This document shows positions 1-11,112 of a stretch of 64,000 nt of DNA, piece after piece. Position numbers and translations under genes: made by a program. The notes below the pieces were generated by a model. The model searched no databases, was not told where the DNA came from, and saw only the letters and a list, made by a program, of their open reading frames with translations. Position 1 is the first letter of the stretch; every line of letters begins with the position of its first letter. The stretch is from Mallotus nudiflorus (Eukaryota > Streptophyta > Magnoliopsida > Malpighiales > Euphorbiaceae). The stretch covers positions 17,369,001-17,433,000 of the forward strand of contig CANTUR010000283.1 in NCBI GenBank assembly GCA_947683625.1. Reading direction: 5' to 3'.

Positions 1-164
1 TCATATTTACCAAAATGCCCTTCATTGTATTTTTCCTTCCCGTATATCTTTGCTCGGCCATAATATACTTTTCTTATCTCACCATGTCCTTAGGATAAGC
101 TAAGGACTCTAAGGGTGCATGGCCCCTAGGGCCCCTTTTATCGCCCCATTACATTACCTTATAA

Positions 165-1099
165 AATCAATGATGGAAGTAGATTAAAGTTAGGGTTTCA
201 TGAAATTGATTTAGGATTTTTTTTTTTAGAAAATCACTAAAATGTATGGTTGATCTATTTTTGTGTTTTATTTGTTTTGGGCTTTTTTTTTATGATTTTA
301 TCCTTTTTGGGCCCTAAGCCCACGATTAGGTCCAATTCACTTAAAATAGGTTTATAAATGGTTTAGGTTAATTAATTAATTAAAACCAATGTAGGCCCAT
401 TTTAGGTTAATTAGACTTTAAGCCCATTTTTAGTTAATTAAAATTTATTTAGATTTAGTTCAGCCCATTTAAATTTATTACTTTTAAAATAAATAGACTT
501 AAGTCCACATTTCACTTAAAATAAAATCAAGTTAGACTTAAGCCCACTAATTCAACTTTTCGTTTAAAATTTTATAGACTTAATCTCATTCCCTATAGAT
601 AATTAAAACAAATAGACTTAAGCTTACTAATTAAAATATAGGCCCACCTTTAGTCCATTTCATTTGTAAATAAAAAATGTAAATGTAGCTAACTTTCATT
701 AAAATTAAACTTAGTTTAGACTTAGGGACGATGCGCTTGAATGCATTTTTATGTGTGATTTTATTGACTAGATACCTTAGGTTAGATGGATATTCAAATA
801 GGGTTTAATAAAATTACATGTAATTAAAGAATGAAGTAATAATTTATAAAGTAATTCTAAATGAACACGAGACTAAAAGAAGTTAGTATTCCGTTACCAA
901 AATCTCCTGGTTGTAGTGCTAACTTTCTTTCAGAGAATCAAGTACCACTAATTGAATTGTCCCAGTTATTACCCTGGGTGGCGACTCCTCATCTTCACGC
1001 TATGACTTTTTGGCATAGTGGTGTGTTCTCTAAGGCCCTGAGTCTAAATAGTATCGTGGTTGCTAAAATCTTGGACGCACACTAAACCCTGCCATTTGC
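165..1099 (+). repeat. Truncated LTR, Tat-like family, copy A
   Basis: This is the 3' half or more of a long terminal repeat. It aligns by eye, with the same order of blocks, to 1189-2126 and to 51640-52520, where the same sequence forms the 3' part of a complete LTR with a target-site duplication. Shared landmarks are a block rich in RGCCCA motifs, a block beginning AAATGAACACGAGA, a GGTGGCGACTCC block, and a terminal block ending near TTTGCA at 1099. The 165-bp flank to the left does not match the complete copy, so the 5' part is missing or diverged. A 74-residue open frame at 861-1085 is fortuitous. Confidence 0.75.
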
Positions 1100-2126
1100 A
1101 AGCCCCAATAATAAGAAATAGTGGAATTTTATATTCTCTGCACTAAAATTGATTAGTAATTTAGATTCAGTTAGGTAAAATTCAATTAAAATTAATGATG
1201 GCAGTAGATTAATTTAAAGTTGCATGTAAATTGATTTAGGTTTTTTTAGAATATCACATAAATCCTGTGTTTGATCTGACTTTATTATGATTTTTGTTTG
1301 GGTTTTGTTTTTGGATCTTTTAGTACTTTGGGCCCTAAGCCCACGTTAGGTCCAAACCCACTAAATAAAAAATAGGCTTAAAAATGGTTTAGGTTAATTA
1401 ATTAAAATCAATTTAGGCCCATTAGATTAATTTAGACTTAGGCCCACTTTTAGGTTAACTAAATTAATTTAGACTTTATATCAACCCATTAATTCCATTT
1501 CTTTTAAAACAAATAGACTTATGGCTATTTTTTCATTTAAATTAAAATCAGGTTAGAATTCGGCCCACTAATTAATTCGTTTCTTTAAAATTTATAGACT
1601 ATATGCCCATTTCTTTAGTTAAATTAAAATAAATAAACTTAAGTTTACTAAAATTAATTAAAAATATAGGTCTTTCTTTAGTCCAATTTACTTGTAAATA
1701 AAAATATGTAGAATTAGTTAACGTTAATAAAATTAACCTAGTTTAAACTTAGGGATGCTGCCTTTTGTATGCATTTTTTCATGTAATTTTACAACATGTT
1801 GCCTTTTTGGGTTAGATGGATGTTTAATTAGGGTTTAAATAAAATTGCATGTAATTAGAGAATAAAATAATAATTCATAAAATAAATCTAAATGAACATA
1901 ATACTTAAAGAAGTTAATATTCCATTCTCAGAATCTCCTAGTTGTGGTACTAGTTTGCTTTTAGAGAATCGAGTACCACCTTTTGATTTGTTCTAGTTAT
2001 TACCCTAGGTGGCAACTCTTCATCTCCACGCCATGTCTTTCTGATTAGTGTGTTCTCTAAGGCCCTGAGCCCAAATGGTGTCGTGGTTGCTAAAATCTTA
2101 GACGCACACTAAACTCCACCGTTTAC
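1100..2126 (+). repeat. Truncated LTR, Tat-like family, copy B in tandem
   Basis: A second copy of the same LTR lies in direct orientation and begins mid-repeat straight after the end of copy A. Position 1100 corresponds to about 51548 in the complete copy. It ends at GTTTACA near 2126, and pol-related sequence follows within about 10-120 bp without a visible gag. The repeat-to-repeat offset is about 1026 bp. The arrangement suggests a deletion that removed the rest of one element between two LTRs, or joined LTR B to the pol region. Confidence 0.72.
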
Positions 2127-2135
2127 AGACGTCGA

Positions 2136-3052
2136 TGATCAGAACATGGAGCTAGATTTCAAAGCCTATGTCCTCAATTCCATCATGGATGTCTTTTATA
2201 ATGATTTTGATGCCTCTCTTACTACTTTGTTTGAAACTGATGATTTTTTCTTTTCAAAAGTGAATGCAAAAGTTGAGAAGTAGCTAAAGGCAAAGTTCCT
2301 AGAGGTTGTGGAGGACACCCAATGGTTAGCAAATATAGTCTCAATCCCTAAGAAGGATGGAAGGGTCAAAATATGTATGAACTACCAAGATCTTAACAAG
2401 GTTTGCTCGAAGGATGATTTCCCACTGCCACACATTGACACATTGGTCGATAATATAGCTTCCAGTGCAATATGCCCTTTTATGGATAGGTTCTCAGGGT
2501 ACAACCAGATTATGATTGTAGTAATAGACAAGCTAAAGACATTTTTCACTAATGAGTGGGGCTACTATTATTAGAGAATGATGCCACTCTATTATCTGGT
2601 AATGCCATTCATATTAAAAAAAATATAGAGGCTACTTATCAGAGAATGATGCCACTCTATTGCATTATATAATCCATAAAGAGATAGAAATGTACATAGA
2701 CGATATGATGGTGAAGTCTGCAACCATAGAAGGGCACTTCGAGGCTCTAAATAAGTTCCTAACAAGGGCAGAAAAGTATAATCTCAGATTGAATCTTAAG
2801 AAGTATGTTTTTGGGGTAACATCAAGTAAACTGTTCGGACACATTATTACTCAAAAAGGAATAAAAGTGGACCCCGATAAGGTTAAAATGATTAGAGAAA
2901 TGCCCGCACTAAAGAACGAAAAAGAAGTTAGAGAGTTCATGGGGCATTTACAATATATTAGTAGGTTCATAGCTAAGTTAACTTCTGTTTGTAAGCCAAT
3001 CTTCAAGCTTTTAAAAAAGAATCAACCCGTGATATGGGATAACAAATTTTAA
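2136..3052 (+). pseudogene. Tat-lineage Ty3/Gypsy reverse transcriptase, broken
   Basis: Decayed reverse transcriptase of a Ty3/Gypsy retrotransposon; the intact enzyme copies element RNA into cDNA in virus-like particles. Open pieces are 2308-2574 and 2660-3052. Visible landmarks are the fingers motif PKKDGRVKICMNYQDLNK, then FPLPHIDTLVDN, FMDRFSGYNQI, the catalytic YIDD at 2693-2704, and a thumb ending near PVIWDNKF. A stop after the FFTNEWGYYY block, a frameshift and a duplicated stretch of about 27 bp (2574-2600 and 2641-2667) interrupt the palm just before YIDD. Gag and protease are absent between the LTR and this domain. The PHID/FSGYNQI wording and the domains that follow fit the Tat lineage. 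It cannot encode a working enzyme. Confidence 0.9.
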
Positions 3053-4015
3053 TAAGCTTTTAAAACTATTAAGAACTATTTGATAAATCCTTCAGTCCTA
3101 TAGCCACCAAAGCTAAGTAACCCTATTAATCCTATATCTAGCGATTGAGAAGGATGTAATAAGGGAAATACTAGCTCAAGAAAATAAAGAAAAAGTTGAA
3201 CACGTAATGTATTACTTAAGTAAGAAGCTCCTACAGTATGAAGCCAATTACAGTCTTGTAGAGAAAAATATGTCTGGTTATAATTTGGGTGACAAAAAAG
3301 CTTTGACATTACTTCTATTCCTATAGAGTACAAGCAGTTTCTAAATATGATCCCTTTAGGTACCTTCAACAAACTCCCTTGCTCATGAGAAAGCTAGCTA
3401 GATGGTTAATGTTGCTCATTGAATTTAACATAGATTATATAATGAAGAAAGTAGTAAAAGGGAGGGTGGTAGCAGACTTTTTACCTTAAAATCCAGTAGT
3501 TAATGAACAAGAATGGGAATTGGAATTTCCTAATGAACATTTGGGGGCCATAGAGGTACAAGGATGGAAAATGTACTTTGATGGAGTCGTCAACAACAAA
3601 GGGGCTAGTATTGATATAATCCTGATCACGTCGGAAGGAGAAATGATCTCGATGGTGAAAAAAACTCAAATTTAAAGTAATAAATAATCAATCAAAGTAT
3701 GAGGCCTGCATCTTCAGTTTGGAAGCACTGCATAGTATGGGGGCAGAGGATGTTACCTTGTATAAGGATTCTATATTGGTAGTAAAACAGGCTTCTAAGA
3801 AGTGGGAATTAAAGAAAGATAGGTTGCATCTATATTGGGATTATTTGGCTGCTATTTTGTTATCTTTTACTCAATGTAAATTTATCCATCTACCAAGAGA
3901 AGAGAACTAGATAGCTAACGCTCCAGCTACTTTGGCTTCTATATGGGAAAGTGGGAAACAAATAGAGGTTAGGCCTTTAATATTAGCGAAGTCTTGAAAC
4001 CCTTGTTATAAAGAA
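3053..4015 (+). pseudogene. Tandem RNase H domains of Tat-lineage pol, broken
   Basis: Two successive RNase H-like regions follow the reverse transcriptase. The first, about 3056-3490, is heavily shifted but keeps YYLSKKLLQYEANYSLVEK near 3210-3266 and the WLMLLIEFNIDY block. The second, about 3560-3960, keeps YFDGVVNNKGAS, then SKYEACIFSLEAL, YKDSILVVKQ (Asp codon near 3767) and HLPREEN, which is the layout of the archaeal-type RNase H that marks the Tat group. Stops at about 3489, 3674 and 3910 and several frameshifts break it. Lineage assignment is by motif reading, not by a tree. Confidence 0.82.
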
Positions 4016-4017
4016 AT

Positions 4018-5283
4018 AAGGGTAATGTCAATGGATCCCGCTGAGAGGCCTCAGTTTTATGACTTGCAGTGATACTTAAAAATAGGACAATTCCCCAAGG
4101 ATACAGTCAAGAAAGATAGGATGTCCTTACAAATGTTGTCTTGGTAATTTATCAACTATAACGGGTTGTTGTATAAGAGAATGCCGACTGGAGTTCACCT
4201 GAGATGTGTTTATGAAGATGAATCCCAAAAACTTATGGAAGTGATTCATGAATGAGTGTGCAGGCCACTTATGAACGGGATAGTCCTAATAAAGAAAATA
4301 GCTGGTTAAGATTATTTTTAGATTACCATGGAAACATATTGTGTCAAGTTTATAAAGAACTACTAAAACTGCCAAGCCTATGGGGGCGTAAGCCATTTGT
4401 TGTCTATAGAGCTCCAAGGAATGACTTCTCTTTGGCCATTTGCAATTTGGAAAATTGGTATCATAGGAAAGATAAGACCAAAAGCATTGAATGATCATCG
4501 ATACATTGTCATGGCAATAGACTATTTCTCTAAATGGGTTGAGGCTGAGTTCTATACTATGGTCAGCTCGAAGAAAATGTCGATGTTTATCAAAAAAAAT
4601 ATAATCTGCATATATAGGCTACCACATCATATTATTATTGATAATGGTATTCAATTTCAGGTGTAAATGGCTATACTATTAAAAGACTACAAAATCAAAC
4701 ATCATAGATCATTGTCGTATAGGCCACAGGTGAATAGGGTAGTGGAAGCAGCAAACAAGAATATAAAGAAGATCCTAGCTAAGATGATGGAGAATTATCA
4801 GGATTAGGCGAATTACTTGTAGTTTATCAAACTACTACTAGAACTTCAACAGGGGTCACTCTGTATTCTTTAATGTATCGATGCGAAGCTGTGTTGCCAA
4901 TAGAGGTTGAACTTCGATCACTAAAGGCTATCTTAAAGTCCAAAATCCATAAGTACTAATGGGTGGAAAGTCGACTAGCATAGCTGACATTGTTGGATGA
5001 GAAGATGATAAGGGCTATCTATCATTCTTAGTTATATTAAAAGAGGATAGCCAGGGCTTATAATAAGAAGATTAAGTAGGAAAAGTCAAAGAGGGAGATT
5101 TAGTGATGAAGCTTACAAAGCCAATTATGACTGACCCACGAGGCAAATTCAAGTCAAATTAGGAAGCCCAAATATAGTGAAAAAGTTATTCTCTAAGGGT
5201 GCTACTATCCTATATAACATCAAAGGGAATAAATTTTGAGAGCTTATTAACCTGGACAAGCTCAGGAAGTACTTTCTGTAAAA
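4018..5283 (+). pseudogene. Tat-lineage integrase, broken
   Basis: Remains of integrase, which joins element cDNA to the chromosome. In order I see the N-terminal HHCC region (LLYKRMPTG, LRCVYEDESQKLMEVIHE, 4150-4253), the core (WPFAIWKIGIIGKI, AIDYFSKWVEA near 4514, IIDNG near 4637) and a C-terminal DPRGKFKSN/INLDKLRKYF region ending about 5283. In the core the residue that should be the first catalytic Asp, in the usual WGIDVIG block, reads Gly (codon 4457-4459). Many stops and shifts follow 4666. Domain order RT-RNase H-integrase places the element in Ty3/Gypsy. Confidence 0.85.
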
Positions 5284-6317
5284 CTCTCACTAGGGAGAAA
5301 ATCTTGAAAATAGGCTGTCTAGGTAAAATTTAGAGATAAAATGAAAAAAAATAAAGAGTCATGCTGGATTGAATACCTTGAAAGAGGTAGTCCAGGCAAA
5401 AGTTAAGGATAATTCAAAAGGAGAGATAAAAATGGTTAGTTGAAAAACTTATAAGGGCAAGCCAATTAACGACATGAGATGTGTCAGAAGCAAAATCTAT
5501 ATGCAAATTGTGCTTAAATTAAATGAAATAGATTGCTTTAATTAATGTTAAACATTGCGTTATGTATCTATTATAAATTTTTTTAACTAAAGGGAAATTC
5601 TATCTAATAAAAAGAGAAATGACGACTTAATTCATGAACTAATTTTATTTTCTTCTCTTTTATTGAGCACCCCAAGCACTCGATGCTTGTAATTCTCTTT
5701 CCTTTTATTTCTAATAAACTCATTTTTCTCTAACTATTGCAACTGAATCCATGCTTTGTAATGTTCATCAGTAGTTTGATCTCCATTATAGTCTATAGTT
5801 CTTTTAATAATTCTACGAGGCCAGGTGGCAACTAAATTTTCTAAGAAATTTTAAGAGAGGGACCCTGGCTCGAACTCATGAAATAACCACATAATCATTT
5901 AGTTATGCCTATACTAAGGATAGAGACGAGTCGAGTTGTAAAAAGTAGCAGAATGGAAATCGGCAACTAAAACGCAGTAAGTCTAAGATTAAACAGTCAC
6001 ATGTTGCAACCTCTACTATAGGCACATCCATTGAATTAGAGTATTAAGGAATGTTGATAACCAGCTCTAAATGTCCTCTGGTATGGGATGCAACTTTCTG
6101 GTTCGGTAATGCTTGGCTCTATACTGTGCTATGTCTTAGGGAGGTTCAAGTAGTCTCAATTTCTCATGGAACTACATCTGTAAGAGTGATGGGTAAGTAA
6201 AAATGCCAAAAATTAGAAAATAGAAGTCAGAGAATAAAAAACTTACCTCCAACAAGAATGGACTTTCAAAAAATCACTTGGTCTCCATAAAGTTGTCTAG
6301 TCCAATAATGGTTTTTA
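5284..6317. other. Non-coding 3' region of the Tat-like element
   Basis: No gene or recognisable domain seen on either strand. The stretch lies between the end of the pol remnant and the first antisense pseudogene, so it is read as internal sequence of the retroelement. A short purine-rich run occurs near 5336-5352. Confidence 0.45.
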
Positions 6318-6830
6318 CTAGAATAAAAGGGAAAGGGTTGAGTCATGCTTCCATTGGTCTAGAATATGGAGAAATTTTGAATTGCTATTTCCAGAAAGCA
6401 AAATGAGCAGGAATTGAGCATTCAAACAAAGGGCCATCATCCAGGGCCAATAGACCTCTCCCCTATTGGTGTTTGTAACAACCTTAAAGAAGGGTTCTAA
6501 TGCAATATCCAAATTAAAAAGGCAATAAAATGAAGACTAAGGTGGAAGATTGAACAGTTGAGCTATCTGGTATTAAAGAGAATATAAGTCTGGAATTCCC
6601 AGTGTAGGGATTACGAGTTGGTAAGAGGAATTTATTTGACAACCTAAAAGGGCTTCAAACTCCTCTGGTAAGGGGCATAACTCAACCATATTAAACTGGA
6701 AGACATGTTTTTGAGGATCCCATAACTGAGCTACTACATGGAGAAAGGTTAAGTTAATTTTTTTAGCATGTAGTGATTTGAAGATTGATAAGTAAAATGG
6801 CTCCAACCTAGCCCATGATCCATTATTTAA
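6318..6830 (-). pseudogene. Antisense DUF7745-like retroelement frame, broken
   Basis: Minus-strand coding remnant in two open pieces, 6573-6806 and 6318-6512. The first carries LWDPQKHVFQFNMVELCPLPEEFEALLG, the WDP..F.F...ELCP..EEF..LLG signature I know from DUF7745 / plant-mobile-like proteins that accompany Tat-group elements. The second piece (WPWMMALCLNAQFLLIL) resembles the downstream hydrophobic part of the same family. A stop and spacing near 6515-6570 separate them. Function of the family is unknown. It lies downstream of pol in the opposite orientation, the usual place for antisense extra genes of Tat elements. An array of palindromes starts about 160 bp upstream of its 5' end. Confidence 0.6.
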
Positions 6831-6984
6831 GCTTTTAAATATTGGTTATAGCAATTTAAGGATTCTTTCAATCATAATTTAAGCTTTTAGGGGTATCTAG
6901 AGAGAGAAAATAAAGGTTTGGGGTGAGGATGTCTGACAATAGGGTTGAAGGTGAGGAATTAGGAGTTTAAAGGGAAGAAACTGA

Positions 6985-7125
6985 CCTGGTGCTTAGGTGA
7001 TCACCTCATCAAAGAGGCACTGCCTCATCATAAAGGGGCGATTGCCTCTTCAGTAAAAGGTCATAAAGTGATCACCTCTTCAGCAGAAGGCCATAAAGTG
7101 ATCGCCTCTCCAACAGTGACAATCG
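6985..7125. repeat. Cluster of GATC/GAGGC palindromes, array 1
   Basis: Five to six near-palindromic motifs of 12-14 bp occur within 140 bp: AGGTGATCACCTC, GAGGCACTGCCTC, GGGGCGATTGCCTC, GTGATCACCTC and GTGATCGCCTCTC, separated by 10-25 bp with partly repeated spacers (AAGGYCATAAA). The cluster sits directly upstream, in minus-strand terms, of the antisense frame ending at 6830. Confidence 0.7.
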
Positions 7126-7363
7126 AAAAGCCTTTGATGGATTATATAGTCTCAACCTTGCAAATCAAAATTTAGCAGCTTAAAAAGGAAATCTGTGCAA
7201 TTATTGATGCTAAAATTATATGTGAAAATTAAAATTCATTAAGACAAAAAAAGTTGAATTCTGCAAGCATCCAACTAACAAGAGTTAAAAATGTGCAAGT
7301 GTCAGAATTGAATAAATAAATAAAAGTAGCAATAAAAAATAACAATTCATGGGCCCTAATCTA

Positions 7364-9398
7364 TTATGCGTCTGATTCGGTGCCCTCAGGGTCATCCCCT
7401 CCTCCGGTGTCATCATCGTCCCCATCCTCATCATCGTCATCCTCATTTATCTGAAGGACTTCATTCTGGCTCTCGAGGGTAGTAGTTCTTATATGGCTAG
7501 CCTCATTATGATCTTGTTCAATTAGACCATAAGTTAATAAATCATAGAAACATACATACATGTAGATGTATGAGAGGTTGTTGCCTTCCATTACTGGGTG
7601 ATGTCCAACATATAGTCCCGCTAAGCCTTAATCATCTAGTACATATATATCCTTTTTCTAAAGGAATATGCATTGTTAAAATAATTTTAGAACTAATAAA
7701 CATGTCAAGAATGTCAAAATAATGTTAAAAGCAAACTCACATTAGTAGCACCCCTAAGAGTACATATAGGCATAAAATCCTAGTATAGGGTCAGAAACTA
7801 ATGAGATAACTCTTTGGGAGGACCCCAATAATGAGCCAATGAATCGGGGGTGTGAGGAAAGCTGCCGGCAATGAACTGAGAGTTGGATATGGTAGGGGGT
7901 CTCATTTTCTCAACCGTAGCTGAATTCCCCTCTCTACTTGGGCTCCCATGATGTCTCTAAGGCTCTCTCTGCCATGTCTGAGGTCTAGCCTTGGGTGTAG
8001 GTTTGGTCACTGTAACTTGAAAATAAAAGAAAATCATATTGGGATAGGATAATCTTGGATGAAAAAGAGAGTATTGAATGATTACCTGAGAAGTAGAGGC
8101 ATCAACAAAGGGAACTATCAGCAAAAGTGAGTCTAGAAAAACTCCATATATCAGCCCTTGATCCCAATAGTGTGGTCCATGACTGTCTCTCCAATGATAG
8201 CCTGATCGAGCTCAACACCCTCTAGCTCGTGAGTCCACAGCATGCTCCTTAGAGGGGATTTGGGTACGCACCTCGTGCCAACTCCCCGGTTCCAGTTCAG
8301 GATCCACTCACCAAGGTACTAGACTCGATAGCCTAGCCCATAAAAGAGGACCCTCCTCTAAGCTAATGGTCTAGAACAAGTCATCTCCATATTCCATCCA
8401 TTCTCAAGGCCCTATAAGTCATTATGGATCTGCAATTAAAGCACCAACAGGTAAGTGAGTCAAATTTTCAAAATTACTAACATGGGGTGTGATTATTGTA
8501 GGTACCGCATCCTATGTCAGAAAGTTCATATGCTATTAATGGATATGTACTCGGGTTAGATGCCTTTTTAAAACACAGCTACTGCTCCATTTGCTGATGG
8601 TGGGGAAATCATCCCCCACTCACAATACATAGATAAGTAATTATAGCTCTAGGGCCCAGACCTGTGAAAGAAAGAGAGATAGCAGGTGTTAATGAATAAA
8701 TATTTAAATAAATTAAGAAAAAGGTAAACTAGGGCTTACCAGGACGATATGCCAAAAGTCATAGAACCTCTTGGCCCTATGGACCACCTCATCTATACTC
8801 CAGTACAGATAAGCCAGGGCATAGTTACCTCAATCATATATAGACACCTGATCCAAATCTTAGAGAGGTAGCAGGAACATCAAGTCCATCAAGCTGGCAA
8901 TGTCAGTAAAGAAGGTGGTGCTGAGAAGATAAATCAGAAAAGCTCACACCACCTGGTCGACCTCACGAGGATTGACCATAATCACAATTCTGTCCCGAGT
9001 ATAGAAACTCTGGATCGAGTCAAGCTTGAGGGTATAGGCTCCCTTCATATTCAGAATCATACCTAAAAGACACTTAATGTAAATGGCCTTCTCTAGAGTC
9101 AGCTGGTGTAGGCTCATATTGAGGGGAATGGGATCTCTGGCGCATACGATCTTAGTGATAATAGTAAAAGAGTTAGGATCTAGAGTGAGCTCCCTGAAAG
9201 GGAGGTGAAAAGTATGTATCGTGTCAAACCATCTCTCCATTAGCGCTGGAGTGGCTGGTAGTCTGTCCAACCCTGCTCTAAGGGAAGCGAGAGTATGAAG
9301 TCCTTAAACCCGAAGTCTTGAGTTTGATCCTTCTGATCCTCGATCAGGTCTTCATAGAAAACCCGAGCCCCATAGAAGTTATTGATGCCCTTAAACAT
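7364..9398 (-). pseudogene. Antisense plant mobile domain (PMD) gene, broken
   Basis: Minus-strand pseudogene of the aminotransferase-like plant mobile domain family, carried by many retroelements and by a few host genes (MAIL1/MAIN). A Met at 9398 opens MFKGINNFYGARVFYEDLIED; after one frameshift near 9280 the clearest block, 8944-9270, reads LMERWFDTIHTFHLPFRELTLDP, the diagnostic ER(W/F)..THTFHLP.GE start of the PMD. Further downstream, in mixed frames, I read AFLIYLLSTTFFTD and YALAYLYWSIDEVVHRAKRFYDFW (about 8740-8940), then WALE near 8650. The final open piece, 7364-7591, ends in an acidic tail of Asp/Glu/Gly. Internal stops may be decay or unrecognised introns. Antisense extra genes with a PMD between pol and the 3' LTR are known from Tat-group elements. 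Confidence 0.72.
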
Positions 9399-9518
9399 CT
9401 GTGTATTATACTACAAAAAGGATCAGGGAATTTGAATTAATGTAGTATAATTTTATTGCTTTTTTGAAGTGAAAAATGGTCAAGTAATTACAAACAGTCT
9501 GGTTCACCCTGTTATAGA

Positions 9519-9727
9519 GGCGTAATGCCTCATGGATGAGACGATCGCCTTATGGATGAGACGATCGCCTTATGGATGAGATGATCGTTTCATCATAGTG
9601 GCGATCACCTCTACGTATGAGGCAATGCCCCTACACGCTAATATAAAGGAGATCGTCCCTTATCATGAGGCGATCGCCCTACAAATGAGGTGATCGCCTT
9701 AATAAAGAGACGATCATCTTTATGCAA
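9519..9727. repeat. GATC/GAGGC palindrome cluster, array 2
   Basis: Direct repeats of about 20 bp (ATGGATGAGACGATCGCCTT, three copies from 9531) pass into further motifs GTGGCGATCACCTC, GAGGCAATGCCCC, GAGGCGATCGCCC and GAGGTGATCGCC. About ten GATC- or GCAATGC-centred near-palindromes occur in 210 bp. The array begins about 120 bp upstream of the 5' end of the antisense PMD pseudogene. Confidence 0.75.
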
Positions 9728-10266
9728 TGGAGAACAGTAAACAATCCAATTTTTCCACTAAATCCATAAAATGCATATTCAATCAATCTAGTTTTCAATC
9801 ATAAATGATAAATGAACATAAATATAACCTAACCCAATATGAATTGCAGAAAAAATAAGAAGAATTCGAATACAACCTCTTCAAATGTTGATGAGCATAT
9901 ATGACTCCTCAAATTCGCCAAAAGAGGAATTACTTCTCCCTTTAACAATCCAAGACTACATGGGACATTTACAGAATGAGGAATCCATTTTTAAAAAGAA
10001 TATAAGCCTAGGAAAGAAGAAGTAAAGTAAAAAAGAAGAAAAGGAAAAGAAGAGGGAGAGGAGAAAGAAAAAAATAGAAAAGTATGTTTTTATAGTAAAA
10101 AAGGGGTTTGAGTTACGTTTTTGGAAAATAAGGATAAAATAAGAAAAAGGAAAATGGTGTAAAAAAAAGAAAAAAAAACTTTCCCGGGAGCATCTAGAGA
10201 ATCGAGGTTGTAGGATGAAAGTTTTCTAGTTAATTTTTTAAATTGAGCAACGTTATGGGCTAGGAA

Positions 10267-10548
10267 AGCCCAAGGATCATGTTTCAGAAGAAAGGGTTAT
10301 TCAGGTTGTATCCCCAAAGCTCATGATTAAGAAAGGGATGTATCCCCAAAGCTCATAATCAATAAAGGTTTGTATCCTCAAATCTCATGATCAAGAAAAG
10401 GTTGTTTGGGTTATATCCCTGAAGCTCGTGATCAAGAAGAGTTGTTCAGGTTGTATCCCCAAAGCTTATGATCAATGAAAGGGTTGTTCGGGTTATATCC
10501 TCGAAGCTCATAATCAAGAAAGGGTTGTATCCCTAAAGTTTGTATTTT
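10267..10548 (+). repeat. Minisatellite, 32-41 bp units
   Basis: Six or seven diverged tandem units built around TTGTATCCCCAAAGCTCATG followed by ATCAAGAAAGG. Long units carry an extra TTGTTCAGG block, so unit length alternates between about 32 and 41 bp. No coding sense seen. Confidence 0.75.
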
Positions 10549-10985
10549 AATTGAGGGACGATCGGGCCAGGAAAACCTGAGAGTTTAAATTTTGGTTAAG
10601 TGATGTATCGGGCCAAGAAAACTCGAGAATCATATTTCAGTTGGGGGACGATCGGGCCAGGAAAACCCGAGAGTCTACATTTTGATTAAGTGGTGTATTA
10701 GGCCAGGAAAACCTGAGGACTTTGTTTCAGTTGAATGATGATCAGGCTAAGAAAACTTAAGAATCATATTTCAATTGAGTGATGTGTCAGGTCAGGAAAA
10801 CCTGAGAATCATATTTTGATTGAGTAGTGATCAGGCCAGGGAAACCCGAGAGTTTGTGTTTCGGTTAAATGGTATATCAAGTCAAGAAAACCTAAGGATC
10901 ATCATTTTCAGATAATTTTAAAATATTAGTGAGTGACTGATCGCATCAAAAAAACCTAATGATCACTGTCACATTTCAAGATTAA
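10549..10985 (+). repeat. Minisatellite, 45-bp units in 90-bp dimers
   Basis: Eight clear units with the core ATCGGGCCAGGAAAACC begin at 10561, 10607, 10651, 10697, 10741, 10786, 10830 and 10876, and a ninth, poorer unit follows. Spacing alternates mostly 46/44 bp and two spacer types alternate (GGGACG versus TGGTGT before the core), so the basic repeat is a 90-bp dimer. It directly follows the 32-41 bp array. Confidence 0.82.
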
Positions 10986-11112
10986 AGAATTCATCTCTCG
11001 AGTGAAACTCGAAAGTCAGGTATGTTGTTTATTGTTTTCTTATTTGTGAGTGTGATTTTTTAAAAAATTATCATTACATGCATTTGGTTTTTCAAAAAAT
11101 CAGGAGGCAAAC

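Noticed and set aside
861..1085. 74-residue open frame in LTR copy A
   Set aside because: The equivalent frame is broken in copy B and in the solo LTR and has no known domain.
2136..5283. Endogenous pararetrovirus
   Set aside because: RT and RNase H are present, but an integrase follows, LTRs flank the region, and no movement or coat protein is seen. It is a Ty3/Gypsy element.
9519..9727. GCGATCGC words like the cyanobacterial HIP1 palindrome, suggesting contamination
   Set aside because: The words are confined to clusters inside a plant Tat-type element, with degenerate variants and plant-like flanks. Nothing else looks bacterial.
10267..10985. Regularly spaced repeats resembling a CRISPR array
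   Set aside because: Both repeats and spacers are diverged copies of each other, unit length varies, and the setting is a plant retroelement with no cas genes. They are minisatellites.
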